Assembly: GCA_002794775.1 (NCBI GenBank)
Contig: NBAY01000096.1
Coordinates: forward strand, 58,529 to 122,528
Reading direction: 5' to 3'
Length of the DNA stretch: 64,000 nucleotides
Source: Porodaedalea pini
Lineage: Eukaryota > Basidiomycota > Agaricomycetes > Hymenochaetales > Hymenochaetaceae
Shown: piece after piece, positions 36,545 to 48,609 of the stretch
Numbering within the stretch: the first letter of the stretch is position 1
Layout of the letters: every line of letters begins with the position of its first letter
Position numbers and translations under genes: made by a program
The notes under the pieces: generated by a model
Database searches by the model: none
What the model was told of the DNA's origin: nothing
Seen by the model: the letters and a program-made list of their open reading frames with translations, nothing else

Positions 36545-37489
36545 GTAAAGTTGTTCGAAGTTGCGTAGGAAGATTGATATTTATTTAATGTAATTTGACC
36601 GCAGAGGCCGCCACGGCCACGCTATTCTTCGAAGAGCTCTTGTTGATATCGTCCACTTCACAATGTGGCCTCTGCAACCTCGTCGACGACACGATTGGTG
36701 ATATGAAGTGCTGAAACAAAATCAGAGATGGCTAGGATGAGAAGCACTTATGAGATCTTGTTCGTCGACGTGCCCGGCGTGACACGGTTTCCAACGGGAG
36801 AAGTGAGAAATGCTCACCACGTAGCCAAATGGGCACAGCAGACTCCAGAAGACCCTTTGACGACGCCAGACGATAGTAAAAGAGACGAAGCTCGATATGT
36901 TGTGATTAAGAATGTTTGTACGCTGTTCGTTGTCGTGGGTGTCGTGACAAGGTTCGACGGCGACGGCAAGAAAACACAACCTCGCAACGGCTCGAATCCA
37001 AGTATCCCCGGTCTTCCCTCGATATCAGTACGACGATGGCAAAGAGCAAAGAATTTAGAGAAGCTGGCAGACGATGAAAAAAAAAAAGGAGTTGTCTGTT
37101 CGTCGTCGACTCGTTGTGATGAATGGTAGACGTGACACGCGGCACGCTTTTTGCAGCTATTGATGGCTCGACGACGACGACGACGACCTCGACCCGACAG
37201 CGGAGTCCCCTCAGCACAACAACAGCGAGCGTAACGTCGAGCACGATGAAAATCGATACTGAGGAAGGCGCGGATGATGGTGGTTAAAGACACGAACGAA
37301 CGCGGAGAACTGAGTACGCGGGCGTCTTCGTGCGGTGCGTGCCAGTGCGTGCCAAAAGAGGCCCAAACACACCAAGTCACCGACTTCTGTCGGCTCTTCT
37401 CGCTTTGATCTCTTGTACGTGTTGCACATCTCACCGCAGAACAGTCGTTTATTTCACAAGACGTACATACATACTCTCCCATATCCATA
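36545..37489. other. intergenic upstream of SET1
   Basis: Promoter side of SET1. Overlapping open frames on both strands (for example 36814-37554 minus) show no domain and have low-complexity TTS/RRR content. Contains the (GAC)6 run at 37170-37187. Confidence 0.5.
37170..37187. repeat. (GAC)6 microsatellite
   Basis: Six perfect GAC units in non-coding sequence. Confidence 0.85.
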
Positions 37490-37678
37490 ATGCCTACTAT
37501 CCTCTCACTCTTCCCTACCCCTGTCCAACCACTACTCCCGCGCTCCCACGACAACTCTATACACCTAGGAGAGCTTGAGACTGATGTTACAAAGACTGTA
37601 TTGAAGAAGGCTGAGCTTACCTTGCTAAGGCCATGGCTTCGTGAGGCGGTGACTGCACACTTCGTGATCGATGGCTAA
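37490..37678 (+). CDS. hypothetical small protein
   Basis: A 62-residue open frame with ATG in good context after a pyrimidine-rich leader. The second half (HLGELETDVTKTVLKKAELTLLRPWLREAV) looks like an amphipathic helical protein, but I do not recognise a family. It is the last candidate host gene before the transposon block, so it could also be the first exon of a gene cut off by the insertions. Low confidence. Confidence 0.3.
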   Translation: MPTILSLFPTPVQPLLPRSHDNSIHLGELETDVTKTVLKKAELTLLRPWLREAVTAHFVIDG

Positions 37679-38013
37679 TCAGACTGAAAACAACACGATG
37701 TACCATGTGAGACAAGTAGGAAAGAAAAATTGACTTGGAACCTCACCTGAACATCTGAAGAATGAGAATTCGATGATGATGAGGGGAGGAATGAAGGGGT
37801 CGCTCAGGAGACCTCAGTGCATCGTCACTCTCGTTAGTAAACTGTGACAGAGTGTCACGTTTGCATATATCACGTGCTGATTGCTTTATAATTACTGCTA
37901 TCTACTACCAGCAGACATCCAACCGCTACGGAGACTACAGAAACAAGAACGAAAGGAAAGGAAACGGACGAAGAGCGCGCGATATAGGAAGAAACTATAC
38001 ATGGTCGGAGTGG
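37679..38013. other. boundary between host DNA and the transposon block
   Basis: No gene. A small palindrome lies near 37845-37870 (TGTGACA...TGTCAC). The exact 3' end of the non-LTR element is not evident; no poly-T tract on the plus strand marks it. Confidence 0.4.
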
Positions 38014-41000
38014 TTACAAAATGTAGATTGACGCATCGAAATTATAAATGATAGGATGGAGGTAACTCAGAAAAAATTGGCATATTGTCGGGAGGGCAAT
38101 GGAACAAAAAGTAGGCAAATTTAAGGAGTAGAAGAAAATTATTAGGATGAAACCAGTCAGAGAAGGACAGTGGTAAAAGTCATTGGTGAAAAAGGCCATT
38201 TTGAATATGAGAAAAGAAGGAACAACAATTGAGAATGTGGCAGATGTCATGTTTGGTGCAGAGAGGGTCCGGGCAACATGGATCAAGGTTTCGGTTATGC
38301 AAATCAAGTGCATTAAGCATTAGGCTTGTAGCACAGGTTTGAACTGAGCAGTGTATCCTTTTCTCAGGGGATAGCTTCAGGAAGGGTCTGATCATACGTG
38401 TGGGAGTGAGTATGAAGGAGGATGGCTCAAGTATCAAACAATGTCCACATAAATTGATCAGATTGGCTTTCCAGTCTCATAGAAGGTCAAGTTGTACTCA
38501 CGCTGATATGTTTGGGAGTGATCCAGGGATGGATTCACAATTGGTTTGGGTGGCAGCATCTTTGGCTAGCTTATCGGCTTTCAAATTGCCCAAGACTCCA
38601 TGATGAGATGGGAGCCATTGGATGGTGATGTGAGATGCATCATGATAGAGGGCAAGAAATATGCCACATAGACATTGAAATAGGATGATAAAGTCAGCAT
38701 GATGAGTATCATTGGTGAAAATAAGCTGAGCACTGTTGAGTGAATCTGTGATGATGTGGATGTGGATTGGAGTGAAGCAATTTGCGAGAAGGGAGGATAT
38801 ATGATGCATGGCTGTGATGAGCACTTCCTGCTCTTCAAACAGAATATTCAAATGAGAGTGCGCTGCTGATGAAAAGACAGCAAGTTCACAGTGATTGTGC
38901 GTAATGACAAAACTGTGGCCACTGTTGAAAGAACCATCAGCATCAGAAATGACAGAGCCATCTGTGAAAATGAAGTATTGATAGGGAGGTGGATGAAGAA
39001 AAAAGGAATTAAAACAATGAATGGCTAGCATGCATTATTCAGTAGAAGGAATAGGAGCAAGCATGAGATGAGAATGAATTGGAATGAAAGAAGGGTAAAG
39101 AATAGCTTTGGGGATGATTGTGTTTGGTAGTAACGATGAAAGTAGGTAGTTTTTGTTGTTTTGTTGGGTTTTGGAATAAGAAAAGTAAGAGAGTAAGAAG
39201 CATTGCGAAAGAATGCAAATGAAAAGATTATGAGGGGGGCAGGATAAAAAGGATTTGGCAATGGAAGGGTGAATAGATGCATGGAGAATAGAGTGGAAGA
39301 ATTTGTTTTGAATAGGTTGTAGAATAGACAAAATGAGTGGTGAATCCAGAAATAATACAGCACTGTAGATGGCTACTGAATGAATGAGTCTGAAATAAAG
39401 TTGTCAGGTGTACTGAAGATATGCGCTGTTCGATTGATTAAAAAGAAAATAGCATTGATGAAGGGTTGACAGTGCTTTATTGGCATGTGAAACAAAATGG
39501 GGTTTAGGGGAGAGGTCAAAAGTGAAAATGACTCCAAGCCAAGAAAGTTGTTGCAAAGGGGAAATTACGTGTCCATTAGGAAGGGATAAGGATGCGGTAG
39601 GAGAATGGGGTTGATCGAATAGAAAGGAGTGAAAATGAAAGGACACCAAATTCTTGTCAGAAATGATGTGCATAAGTTCAATGGCATCGGGGTCAATTGA
39701 CAAGCTGATGGTCTGAAACTGGGAAGACAAAAACATAAATTGGTTGTGCAGTCGTACCAAGTTTGACTTGATACTAAGCGACTGGGCATTAAGAAGGTGG
39801 TCGTCCATGTAGGCAAGCAATGGGCAATGGAGACCAAATCGTTGGTTGTAGGAAAAGATGATGTCCGCAGCTGTGAAAACTGAAATAAGAGGGGATAAGG
39901 AGGATCCTTGAGGAACACTGCAATTCGGCTCAATGAAAGGCTTGGAAAAGAATGTATTGAAATGAAAAGAAATTAGTCTGTCTCTCAGCCAAGAGGCTAG
40001 GACGTGAATGAAATTTGGGTGGACATTAGAACAAATGAGTTTTTTAAGAAGGAGAGGATGAGAAATGTTATCGAAAAAACCTTGAATGTCAATGGTGAGA
40101 ATAGATGTGATATTGGCACGAAGACATCTATGATGTGCAGAAGCAAATGTAGTTTCACCTATGTGAATGAAGGGGTTGGAAAAAATGTACAATATTAATT
40201 TGTAACAAGCAGTGAGAGAAGAGTGACATTTGTGACAACCATGCTAGGTGTCAGGGATGAGGTTGTTCTGTTCAAAAAAGGGTTGTAAGAAATTAAAAAG
40301 AACTCATTTGAAGAGTTTTCCAATAGTGTTGACCAGGGTAATGAGACGAAATGCTCTGGATACAGAAAAGTCAGTTCGTTTGGGCTTAGGGATGAAAGTA
40401 ACCAATGCAGTTTTAAATGAAAGGGGAAAATAGCCCAATGATAAACATTTAGAAAATAGATCAGCAAAAAACTGGCCCTGATGTTCGACCAAGAGCGAAA
40501 GGTGCTTGTATGAGACGTGGTTGTTACCAGGGCTCATCTCTTTGTCTATGCTGTGCAGGGCATTGAGAACATTGTTGACAGTGATCAAGGGACTATCCTG
40601 AAGAGCTGGTAGGGGTATGGGCTCTGGTGAAGACATCATAGGGGGGAAGAATGTGTTTTGGAACAGAGAGGACTTGTCTTCCTCAGTTAGCAAAAAGGTC
40701 CCATTGGGCATATGGAGTGCACCAATAGGGCATTGGCATTGAGTGGTGCCAATAAACTGGTTATGCCAAACCGACCAATGGTCAGATTTTTGTAGTTGTG
40801 CACCATAAAAGGCATTTTTTGCTTTGGATAGTTCAACATCCAGCCAGTGCTTGGATTCAGGAGTTGGATCTCAACAGTGTGCACGATATAGGGTAGAGCA
40901 TGCTTCAGACCACCAAGCATTGGGGCTGAAGTATGTCTGTGGCTTTCATTTCTTCAGAAACACTGATGCAAATCCTGAAAAGGACTCTTGAAATGAAAAA

Positions 41001-41367
41001 AGCAGATCATCCAGCAATACTGCAGAATTAATGTCGTCCATGGTGAAAGGGAAAAGATTGGAAGCACAGAACTCTGAAATGAATGTGGGTAGGTCGAGAG
41101 AGCGAATTGAACAAAGAGAAGGTCTAGGTGATGAGGACGTAAAATTAAGACTAAAAGAAAAACAAATGGGAAAATGGTCCAATGCAATGTTAAGGGAGGG
41201 GTCAGAAATGTTCGTAGTTTTGATGAGTTGATCAGAGAAATCATTTGAAGCAATTACAAGGTCGATCATAGAATAGTGATTGATTTGGTGGTGAAAATAA
41301 GTGGGCATATTGGAGGAATTGCAAACGACCAGGTCACAATCACTAATCCAGTCAGTGAGAGTGTGAG
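38014..41367 (-). mobile_element. decayed non-LTR retrotransposon (EN-RT-RNase H), 5' truncated
   Basis: Only the ORF2-type protein is visible. Its 5' part is lost at 41367, where the E1 LTR begins in the middle of the endonuclease domain. The coding strand is the minus strand. The plus strand is strikingly A/G-rich and CpG-poor. Domain order and the Cys/His end suggest a Tad1-like fungal LINE; the clade is inference. Confidence 0.85.
38180..41367 (-). pseudogene. ORF2 of the LINE: endonuclease C-term, reverse transcriptase, RNase H, Cys/His end
   Basis: Reading one single minus frame from 41367 to about 38180 passes, in order: the C-terminal half of an exonuclease/endonuclease/phosphatase domain (DWISDCDLVVCNSSNMPTYF, MIDLVIASNDF, LDHFPICF); AWWSEACSTLYR; a reverse transcriptase (SPGNNHVSYKHL, FKTALVTFIPKPKR, DIQGFFDNISHPLLLKKL, CSVPQGSSLSPLIS, AYMDDHLL with YMDD in the active site, WLGVIF); RNase H (FTDGSVISDADG, EEQEVLITAM, IITDSLNSAQLI, WLPSHHGVLGNLKADKLAK); and a terminal CPDPLCTKHDICHILNCC. 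The frame never shifts; only stop codons interrupt it (for example near 40946, 40878, 40304, 40253, 39404). Two stops sit where CGA and CAG are expected. Confidence 0.82.
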
Positions 41368-41731
41368 TGTTAGGTGGAAGTCTGGGAGAAGGCTCAGACT
41401 GGGCAGGCCTCGGCTGACTGTCATCTGGGATATGCTATACTTGAGCAGGGACTCGGGACATGCTGTACTCGGACTGGGTTGTCACAGAGGTAAGAGGAAA
41501 AGCAGAACAAGGAGTTCATGCAATTCCTGAGGCCTCTTATAGTGGCGACTGTGAGACTATATTATCTAAGATTACATAAAGGAGCAGAAATGGAACGAAT
41601 GAAGGTCAGATGTCAAGGAGTGTGGGAAATGGTTGGAAAGATGATTAAATATAATGGAAAGGGAGTGATTAAAAGAAAAGGAATGGTAAAAGGGGAAAAT
41701 AAGAGAAAAGGAAAAAGTTCAAGTCCTAACA
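41368..41731 (-). repeat. LTR of E1
   Basis: Begins TGTTAGG and ends CCTAACA. Same internal order as the other LTRs in this window, with CpG sites largely lost. Confidence 0.85.
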
Positions 41732-43388
41732 TTACCCCCCCTTCGAGGTTGGGCGTCCCGACCAACCATGATCATGGTCATGGGGTTCAGTGTCAACAAA
41801 GATCAGATGGAGGCATTGTCAAGGGATTTTGAGTCTACAAGGTGCACCAGGGTGTTTTCAATAGAACTCTGTGATTGCCTCCTTTGCATTCTTGCCAAAG
41901 TCTGTCTCAGGCTGCCAAGTCAGTTCATTGTAGCCGACCCACTTGATGAGGTACTGTAGCTTCCCTTGGTGTAAGCACGAGTCTAGAACCTCCTCGATCT
42001 CGTACTCCTCTTCATTGTCGACAATGTTGGGTGGCAGTGGTGGTGGTCGCTTCTGGCTTTAGAAGGACAGCTTGATGGCGGGTTTCAGCAGGGCCTCATT
42101 GAAGACAGGATAGACCTTTTTCTATCGCTTTGGGAGCTTGAGCTTGTATGCACTCACTCCTACCTTGTCAATGATGTTGAAGGGGCCGTACCACTTGTCG
42201 GCCAGCTTCTTCATCGGTGAATCTGTGCTGATGTTTTGCCTATCAAAGAAGACCTTGTCTCCAGCCTTGTACTCCACCAAAGTTTCTGCCGTCCGATCAT
42301 GGTAGTGCTTCATGTCCTCTGCTGCCTTGACCAGATTGTCCTTTGTGATGTGATGAGTCTTCTTGATGTGCTTTGTGAATTCTTCCACTGACATGTTAGC
42401 AGATGAGGTTCACATCATGTCAAAGCTTAAAGGATGGCGTCCTGTATTCACATAAAAGGGGGACATTTTTGTTGCCGAATGTTCATGGTTGTTGTATGCA
42501 AACTCTGCTAGTGAGAGCCAGTCCTTCCAGTCCAATTGTCAATGGTTAATGAAGAGCCAAAGGTACCGTTTGAGCTCTTGGTTAACTCGTTCTGTCTGTC
42601 CATCCATCTGTGGGTGGTATGCTGTCAATGGGTTGCCTTCAATGTGCAGGAGTTTGTACAGTTCTTTCATCATCAATGCATTGAACTGTGTGCCTTGGTC
42701 ATGGATGATCTTCTTCTGTAAGCCATGGAGGTGGAAGATGTGGTCATGGTACAATTGGGCCATGCCTTTAGCCAAGAGTTTTGTCATCGTTGGGATCACA
42801 TGCATCTACTTTGAGAATCTATCCACGAAGACACAGATTGCGTTATGTCCCTTCAAGTCTGGGAGTTCTCCAATGAGATTGATCATCACAATTTCCCAAG
42901 GACCTTCAGGAACTGCGTTCAGATGGAGTGGCCTTGATCTCGACGCCCTCAGAGCCTTCATTTGCTGACAGCGATCACACCCTCGGACATATGCTCAGAC
43001 GTTGGAGAACATAGACGCCCACCAGAAGTCTTGACGGACAAGCTCCACTGTTTTTGACACTCCCAGATGCCCCAATAGTACCAAGTTGTGACACTCCCAC
43101 AATATGGCCTCCTTCCTTGCTGACGGTATGTAAACCTTTCCCTTCATTTGCCACATCCTGTTGACCTTTGTCATACCTGTTGGCCTCTCTGACTTATCCT
43201 GTGCCCTCTGCGCTTCACCCTCTCATTCCAACACTTCATCTTGTGACATCTGCACCACCCCACAGTTCAGCCACTTCTCCTTGATGAACATGACACCATC
43301 GTTATCATCCTTGCCTTCGTTGTATCCTGCCTTGCATGACAGCAGGTCCACCTTGCCCATTGTCTTACCTGACTTGTGCTTGAGGTGG
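41732..43388 (-). pseudogene. E1 pol fragment: integrase, GPY/F, chromodomain
   Basis: Minus-strand fragments show integrase (IIHDQGTQFNALMMKELYKL, AYHPQMDGQTERVNQEL), a KWYGPFNIIDKVG GPY/F module and remnants of the chromodomain near 41870-41990. Several frames are broken. Compared with N1, many CG dinucleotides have become TG or CA. Confidence 0.75.
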
Positions 43389-43829
43389 TGTCAGGACTCA
43401 AACCTTTCCTTTCCTTTATTTTTCCTTTTTATCATTTCTTTTCTTTTAATCACTCCTTTTCATTATAATTAATCATCTTTTTCAATCATTTCCCACACTC
43501 TTTTCACATCACCTTCATTCATTCCATTCCACTCCCTTTATATAATCTTAGACAATGGGGCAACTGGTTCTCACGAGGTGATCACTGTATATAAGGAAGA
43601 GGAATCGCATCTGAACACCTGTTCTGCTTTTCCTCTTACCTCCATGACAACCTAAGTGAGACCCCATCCCCCTCCTGTAGTAGAGTACATTGTATTAATC
43701 CTCTTACCTCCGTGACAACCTAGCCTGAGTATAGCGTGTCCTGAGTTCCCGCTCGAGTATAGCATGTCCCAGACTACAGTCAGCCGAGGCCTGCCCAGTC
43801 CAAGTCGTCTCCCGGACTCCCGCCTAACA
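43389..43829 (+). repeat. 5' LTR of E2
   Basis: Starts TGTCAGGACT and ends CGCCTAACA. TATATAA at 43588-43594 and GTTCTGCTTTT at 43621-43631, 33 nt apart, as in N1. The bases following the LTR (TAAAAGCAGAAC) match the N1 primer site. Confidence 0.85.
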
Positions 43830-44539
43830 TAAAAGCAGAACCCCACCTAGGCCCATCCTCAGCATACGTCATCGCTGTCGACTCGCCTTCACTCGATCTA
43901 GAGGAGCACTCTCCTTGATGGACTTGATGTGTAAACCCCTTAAACGACAACCCTCAACCCTGCCTGGACATTTTTGGACGTTCGTGTAATACATAATACT
44001 TTCAACCAACTCTTCCTTACCCTGGCTCTCCATATCTCCCTTTGGTGGAGGAGCCACTTAACCTGGATGTGGGTGACATTACGTGTCCAGTCGTCAATGT
44101 CGTTGTCGATTGTTATCTCTGCCGCATCGTTCTGCCTCATCATCAATTTTGCCAATGAACCCATTCAACATTGGCGTAACCCTGGATTGAATGCACAACT
44201 GATCCCTGTCCACCCACCATTGTCAAAGTAGATCTCACCAACGAAGAACAATGGGCTCTCCCTGCATCAGCACGTTGGAATCCAGACTGACCAGGCTACA
44301 TCGTGACTTACAACAGCGGTGTTGTACATAATATCTGGTGGAGTGAAGTCCGGCACAGCTGGTATTCATCAGACGAACAAGGAAGGAGAGTGAGGTGGCC
44401 CCTGGCTGCTCCATCATCGCCTGCATCATTGACATCCACGGTCCTTCTGCCTCCGACTCCAGGCCCTTACCGTGAGACCCATAGAGTCCCTTCACCGCCA
44501 ACCCCCCCTGAACCTTCAATGCCCACGCCCAAACCCACA

Positions 44540-45619
44540 ATGTCAGCAGGAGGTTTCAGTCAGCAGCAGATGGAGCAGATCACGGTGATCATCACAGGTG
44601 CCTTTGCCCATCATGCAGCAAATGCCCCAGCCACTCCTGCTCCCGTAGCCCCGACCCCCAACATCAACGTCGCCTGGCCATGTGAATTCACTGGCAGTGA
44701 CGACTACCTGGACTTCAAACGTGAGATCCTCCTCTTCGTCTCAGCAAACCCGAGCCGATACCCGACGTCAGATAGCAAGATCTATGTTGCCCTCTCTTAC
44801 CTAAAGGGCGGCAATGCAGCGACGTGGGTGCAAAACTACATGGAGGAATCAACGACGGCCAGCATCATAACCTTCACCGACAGTTGGACCAGGTTTCAAG
44901 AATGCCTAGACACCTCATTCGACGACCTGAACCGGAAGGAAAAGGCGCTAGCAAAGTTTTGAACCAAGGTTCAGAAGGACCTCACCACCGACGAGTTCTT
45001 CCAGGATCTTGATGTCGTCATCACAAGAGCGGGTCTAATGGATAACAGCATCATCTGCAACCGCCTGAAGAGGGCAATGAACATCAAGGTGGTTCATGGA
45101 GTGTTGAGGTTAATGCCAGTTCCGACAACGTACGACAACTGGAAGAAGAAGGCGATTGAGATCGACCAGGGCGAACAACAGATCTGTGCCATCCAACGAG
45201 GCTGCACGTTTCCACCCCCACCACTCCTGCAGCAGCAGCATGCACCCCCAGCTTGTCGCCAGGTGGCAGCCCCCCACATCGACAAATGTGATGCGACTGG
45301 CATCACTTTTGGCAGTGCTGGTCAGCCTATGGACGTCTCAATGAATGAGGCGCAACGCTGATGAGCGTGCTGGATCTGTGGCCAGCTGGGTCACTTCAAG
45401 GACAAGTGCCCACAAGGACAGGGGATCGTGCAGCGCATGCTGCAGATGATGGCACCAGGTAAACATCACCTCCTGGCCGACAAGCTAGGCACAATGAAGG
45501 AATCGGCATTCGAGGAAGTCGTAGACACTCGAAGGATGACAGTGGAAGACTATGTGGAGGATGGAGATGACAAAGAGGTTGTCGACTCGCAGGATTTTTT
45601 TGCGAGTGGTCAGGCATAG
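44540..45619 (+). pseudogene. E2 gag
   Basis: Aligns along its length with the N1 gag: MSAGGFSQQQMEQI start, FTGSDDYLDFKREILLFVSANPSRYPTS, YLKGGNAATWVQNY, and a CCHC zinc knuckle (CWICGQLGHFKDKCPQG) near 45368-45420. Broken by TGA at 44960-44962 and by TGA codons at 45359-45364, the latter where N1 has arginine codons. Confidence 0.8.
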
Positions 45620-45654
45620 CCATTGGGGAAACTGACTGAGAAGTTCAAGGGGTT

Positions 45655-48196
45655 TTGAGTTTGGACTCGTTAAAATATAACCAACCACCTGTACAATACA
45701 TAGATGCAAACAGTGTTGATGGTTTTCCCGACTACGAAACCCCCACCGGTGTGAGTGAGAATGACAAGTACGAGCAGCTGTTCATGAGAGGAACTGGTGG
45801 ACGCCAGCTGGACCTCCTCCTGAACATTGGACACAGGGTGGCGGGTGAAATGAGAGAGGTGGACGTGCACGCCCTCGTGGATTCAGGATGTACAGGATCA
45901 TGCATCGACATGAGGTTTGTGGAATGGTATGGTTTAGAGACCAAGCAATACATCAGACCCCTCGCGGTGCTCAATGCAGACGGCATGCACAACGAGGCCA
46001 GATTGATTGAGAACTATGTCGACATTGAACTAATGGTTGGACACCACAAGGAAAGGATCGTCCTTGTGGTAATGTCCCTGGCATCGTCAAACATCTTCCT
46101 TGGCTACGACTGGCTTTGATGCCACAACCCAGAAGTCGACTGGAAGACGGGTTTGATTGAATTCACCTGCTGTCCAGAGGAATGTGCAATTGAGAAAAAA
46201 GCTGTGGAAGAAATGAGAAGGGTACGAGAAGTGCGAATGGACAAGGCATCCTGGCCCGCATACCTCAATGACTACACAGATGTCTTCTCGGAAAAGGGAT
46301 TCGAGAAACTACTGGAACACCGCCCCTGGGACCACGTTATCGACCTAAAACCTGACTTCAAACCCAGCGACTGTAAAATCTACCCACTGACACCAATGGA
46401 ACAGGAGTCGCTGAAGGATTTCCTTGAGGAAAACCTGAAGTCAGGTCGCATACAAAAGTCAATTTCACCAATGGCATCACCCTTCTTCTTCATCAAGAAG
46501 GCCAACAAGTCTCTACGCCCGATTCAGGACTACCGGAAGCTTAATGAGGGAACGATCAAGAACAAGTACCCTCTCCCCCTCATCGACAAACTTGTCAACA
46601 AGGTCAAGAAGGCAAAGTTCATCACCAAACTTGACCTCCAATGGGGGTACTACAACGTCCAGATTCGTGAAGGCGACGAGTAGAAAGCAGCTTTTTGCAC
46701 GAATATGGGTCTCTTCAAGCTGACGGTCATGTTCTTTGGTCTTTGCAATGCACCGCCAATGTTCCAGGCATTCGTCAACCACATCTTCAAGGGACTGATC
46801 TACGATAACTTGATCATTGTCTACCTCGACAACATCCTCATCCTCTCACAAACTCTTGAAGAACATATCGAGACGTTGAGGCGCATCCTTCAGATCTTAT
46901 GAGAGAATGGCCTGTACCTGAAGCCAGAGAAGTGCGAGTTCGATGCCAAGACTGTGAAATACCTCAGTCACATCGTCGGCAATGGCGAGATCAGGGCTGA
47001 TCCAGCGAAGACAGAGGCGATCGCAGACTGGCCAGTCCCACAAAACCTCAAACAGCTGCAACAATTCCTCGGCATGGGCAACTGGCTGCGATGGTTCATC
47101 AAGGACTACAGCAAGGTAGTCCATCTGCTGACATCACTGACAGGCAAGAAGGACTGGGTATGGGAGACCGAACAGCAGGAAGTGTTCAAGGAGTTGAGAC
47201 GACATCTCTGCTCACCTCCAGTCCTAGCCATTGTGAACGATGAGGGCCCTTTCCACGTTGAAGCGGACTCATCAAACTTCATGCTTGGAGGTGTGTTGTT
47301 GCAGAAGCAGGAAGGCAAGTGGAGGGTAGTTGCCTACAGGTCAGAAGCACTCCTGCCGGCAGAATGAAACTATGAGATCTACAACAAGGAGATGCTCGCG
47401 ATCATTTCAGCACTCAAGGAGTGGAGACAGTACCTTCTCGGCACCCATCACAAGATCGAGATCTGGTCTGACCATGCCAACCTCACCTACTTCAGGTCAG
47501 CACAAAAACTGAGCTATCGTCAAGCTTGCTGGCGAACAGAGCTTGAGGAATTCGACTTCCACCTCGAGCACAAGTTGGGGAAGACGATGGGCAAGGCAGA
47601 CCTACTGTCGCGCAAGGCAGGCTATGATGAGGGCAAGGATGACAATGACAGAGTCATTTTCATCAAAGAGAAGTGGCTGAACCACGGGGTGGTGAGGACA
47701 TTGCGTGATGAAGTGTTGGAACGAGTGGGTGAGGCGCAGAGGGCACAGGACGAGTCAGAGAGGCTGACGGGGATGACAGAAGTCGATAGTTTATGGCAGA
47801 TGAAAGGCAAGATATACGTCCCATCGACGATAAAAGAATCTGTGTTGCGGGAGTGTCACGACTTGGTACTGGCCAGACACACAGAAGCATTGAAAATGGT
47901 GGAGCTCGTCTGTCGAGACTTCTGGTGGATGACAATGTTCTCCAACGTCCGAGCATATGTCTGAGTGTGTGATCACTGTCAGTGAACAAAGGCTCTGAGG
48001 GTGTCAAGGTCAAGGCCACTCCACCCAAACGCGGTCCCTGAGGGTCCTTGGGAAATTGTTACAGTCGATCTCATCGGAGAGCTCCCAGACTTGAAGGGAC
48101 ATAATGCAATCTGCGTCTTTGTAGATAGATTCTCGAAGCAGATGCACATGATCCCAACAAGGACAAAGCTGTCAGTGGAAGGCATGGCTCAGTTGT
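45655..48196 (+). pseudogene. E2 pol: protease, RT, RNase H, part of integrase
   Basis: One frame, -1 relative to gag, carries the protease (DSGCTGSCID), RT, RNase H and the first part of integrase. In-frame stops lie at 46117-46119 (TGA), 46681-46683 (TAG, from the TGG seen in N1), 46900-46902, 47365-47367 and 47962-47964 (TGA, from CGA). The YLDD active site has become YLDN. No frameshift was noticed. Confidence 0.82.
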
Positions 48197-48609
48197 TGTT
48201 AGGCGGGAGCCCGGGAGACGACTCGGACTGGGCAGGCCTCGGCTGACTGTCGTCTGGGACGTGCTATACTCGAGCGTAGACTCGGGACACGCTTACTCAG
48301 GCTAGGTCGTCGTGGAGGTAAGAGGATTAATACAAGTCTAAACTAATACAAGGGGGACGAGTCTCACCTAGGTCGTCGCGGAGGTAAGAGGAAAAGCAGA
48401 ACAAGGAGTTCATGCGATTCCTGAGACCTTATATAGCGACGACCGTGAGACTATATTACTTAACATTACATAACGAGTGGGAATGGAACGAATGAAGGTA
48501 GTGTGGGAATGATTGTGTAAGATGGGTAAATATAATGAAAAGGACGAATATAATAAAGGAAATGGTAAAAGGGAAAATAAAGGAAAAGGTGAAAGTTCAG
48601 ATTCTAACA
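48197..48609 (-). repeat. left (3') LTR of N2
   Basis: Starts TGTTAGGCGGG and ends TCTAACA. Close to the LTRs of N1 and E6. Confidence 0.85.

Larger units (their letters stand above)
41368..43388 (-). mobile_element. chromovirus copy E1 (minus), interrupted by E2
   Basis: Left LTR 41368-41731 (the 3' LTR in sense) followed by the 3' half of pol on the minus strand, which stops abruptly at 43388 in the RNase H-integrase region where the LTR of E2 starts. The rest of E1 is not found right of E2. Confidence 0.8.
43389..48196 (+). mobile_element. chromovirus copy E2 (plus), 3' truncated
   Basis: 5' LTR 43389-43829, leader, gag and pol on the plus strand. Pol breaks off at 48196 in the integrase core (EGMAQL), where the LTR of N2 begins. 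Both frames are continuous apart from stop codons. Confidence 0.85.

Noticed and set aside
36814..37554. 246-codon minus-strand open frame upstream of SET1
   Set aside because: Composition is low-complexity Ser/Arg/Thr, it spans a GAC repeat, overlaps another open frame on the plus strand, and has no recognisable domain.
41368..41731. Solo LTR inserted in the LINE
   Set aside because: It is followed directly by a purine tract and matching pol sequence on the minus strand, so it is the end of a larger copy (E1), not a solo LTR.
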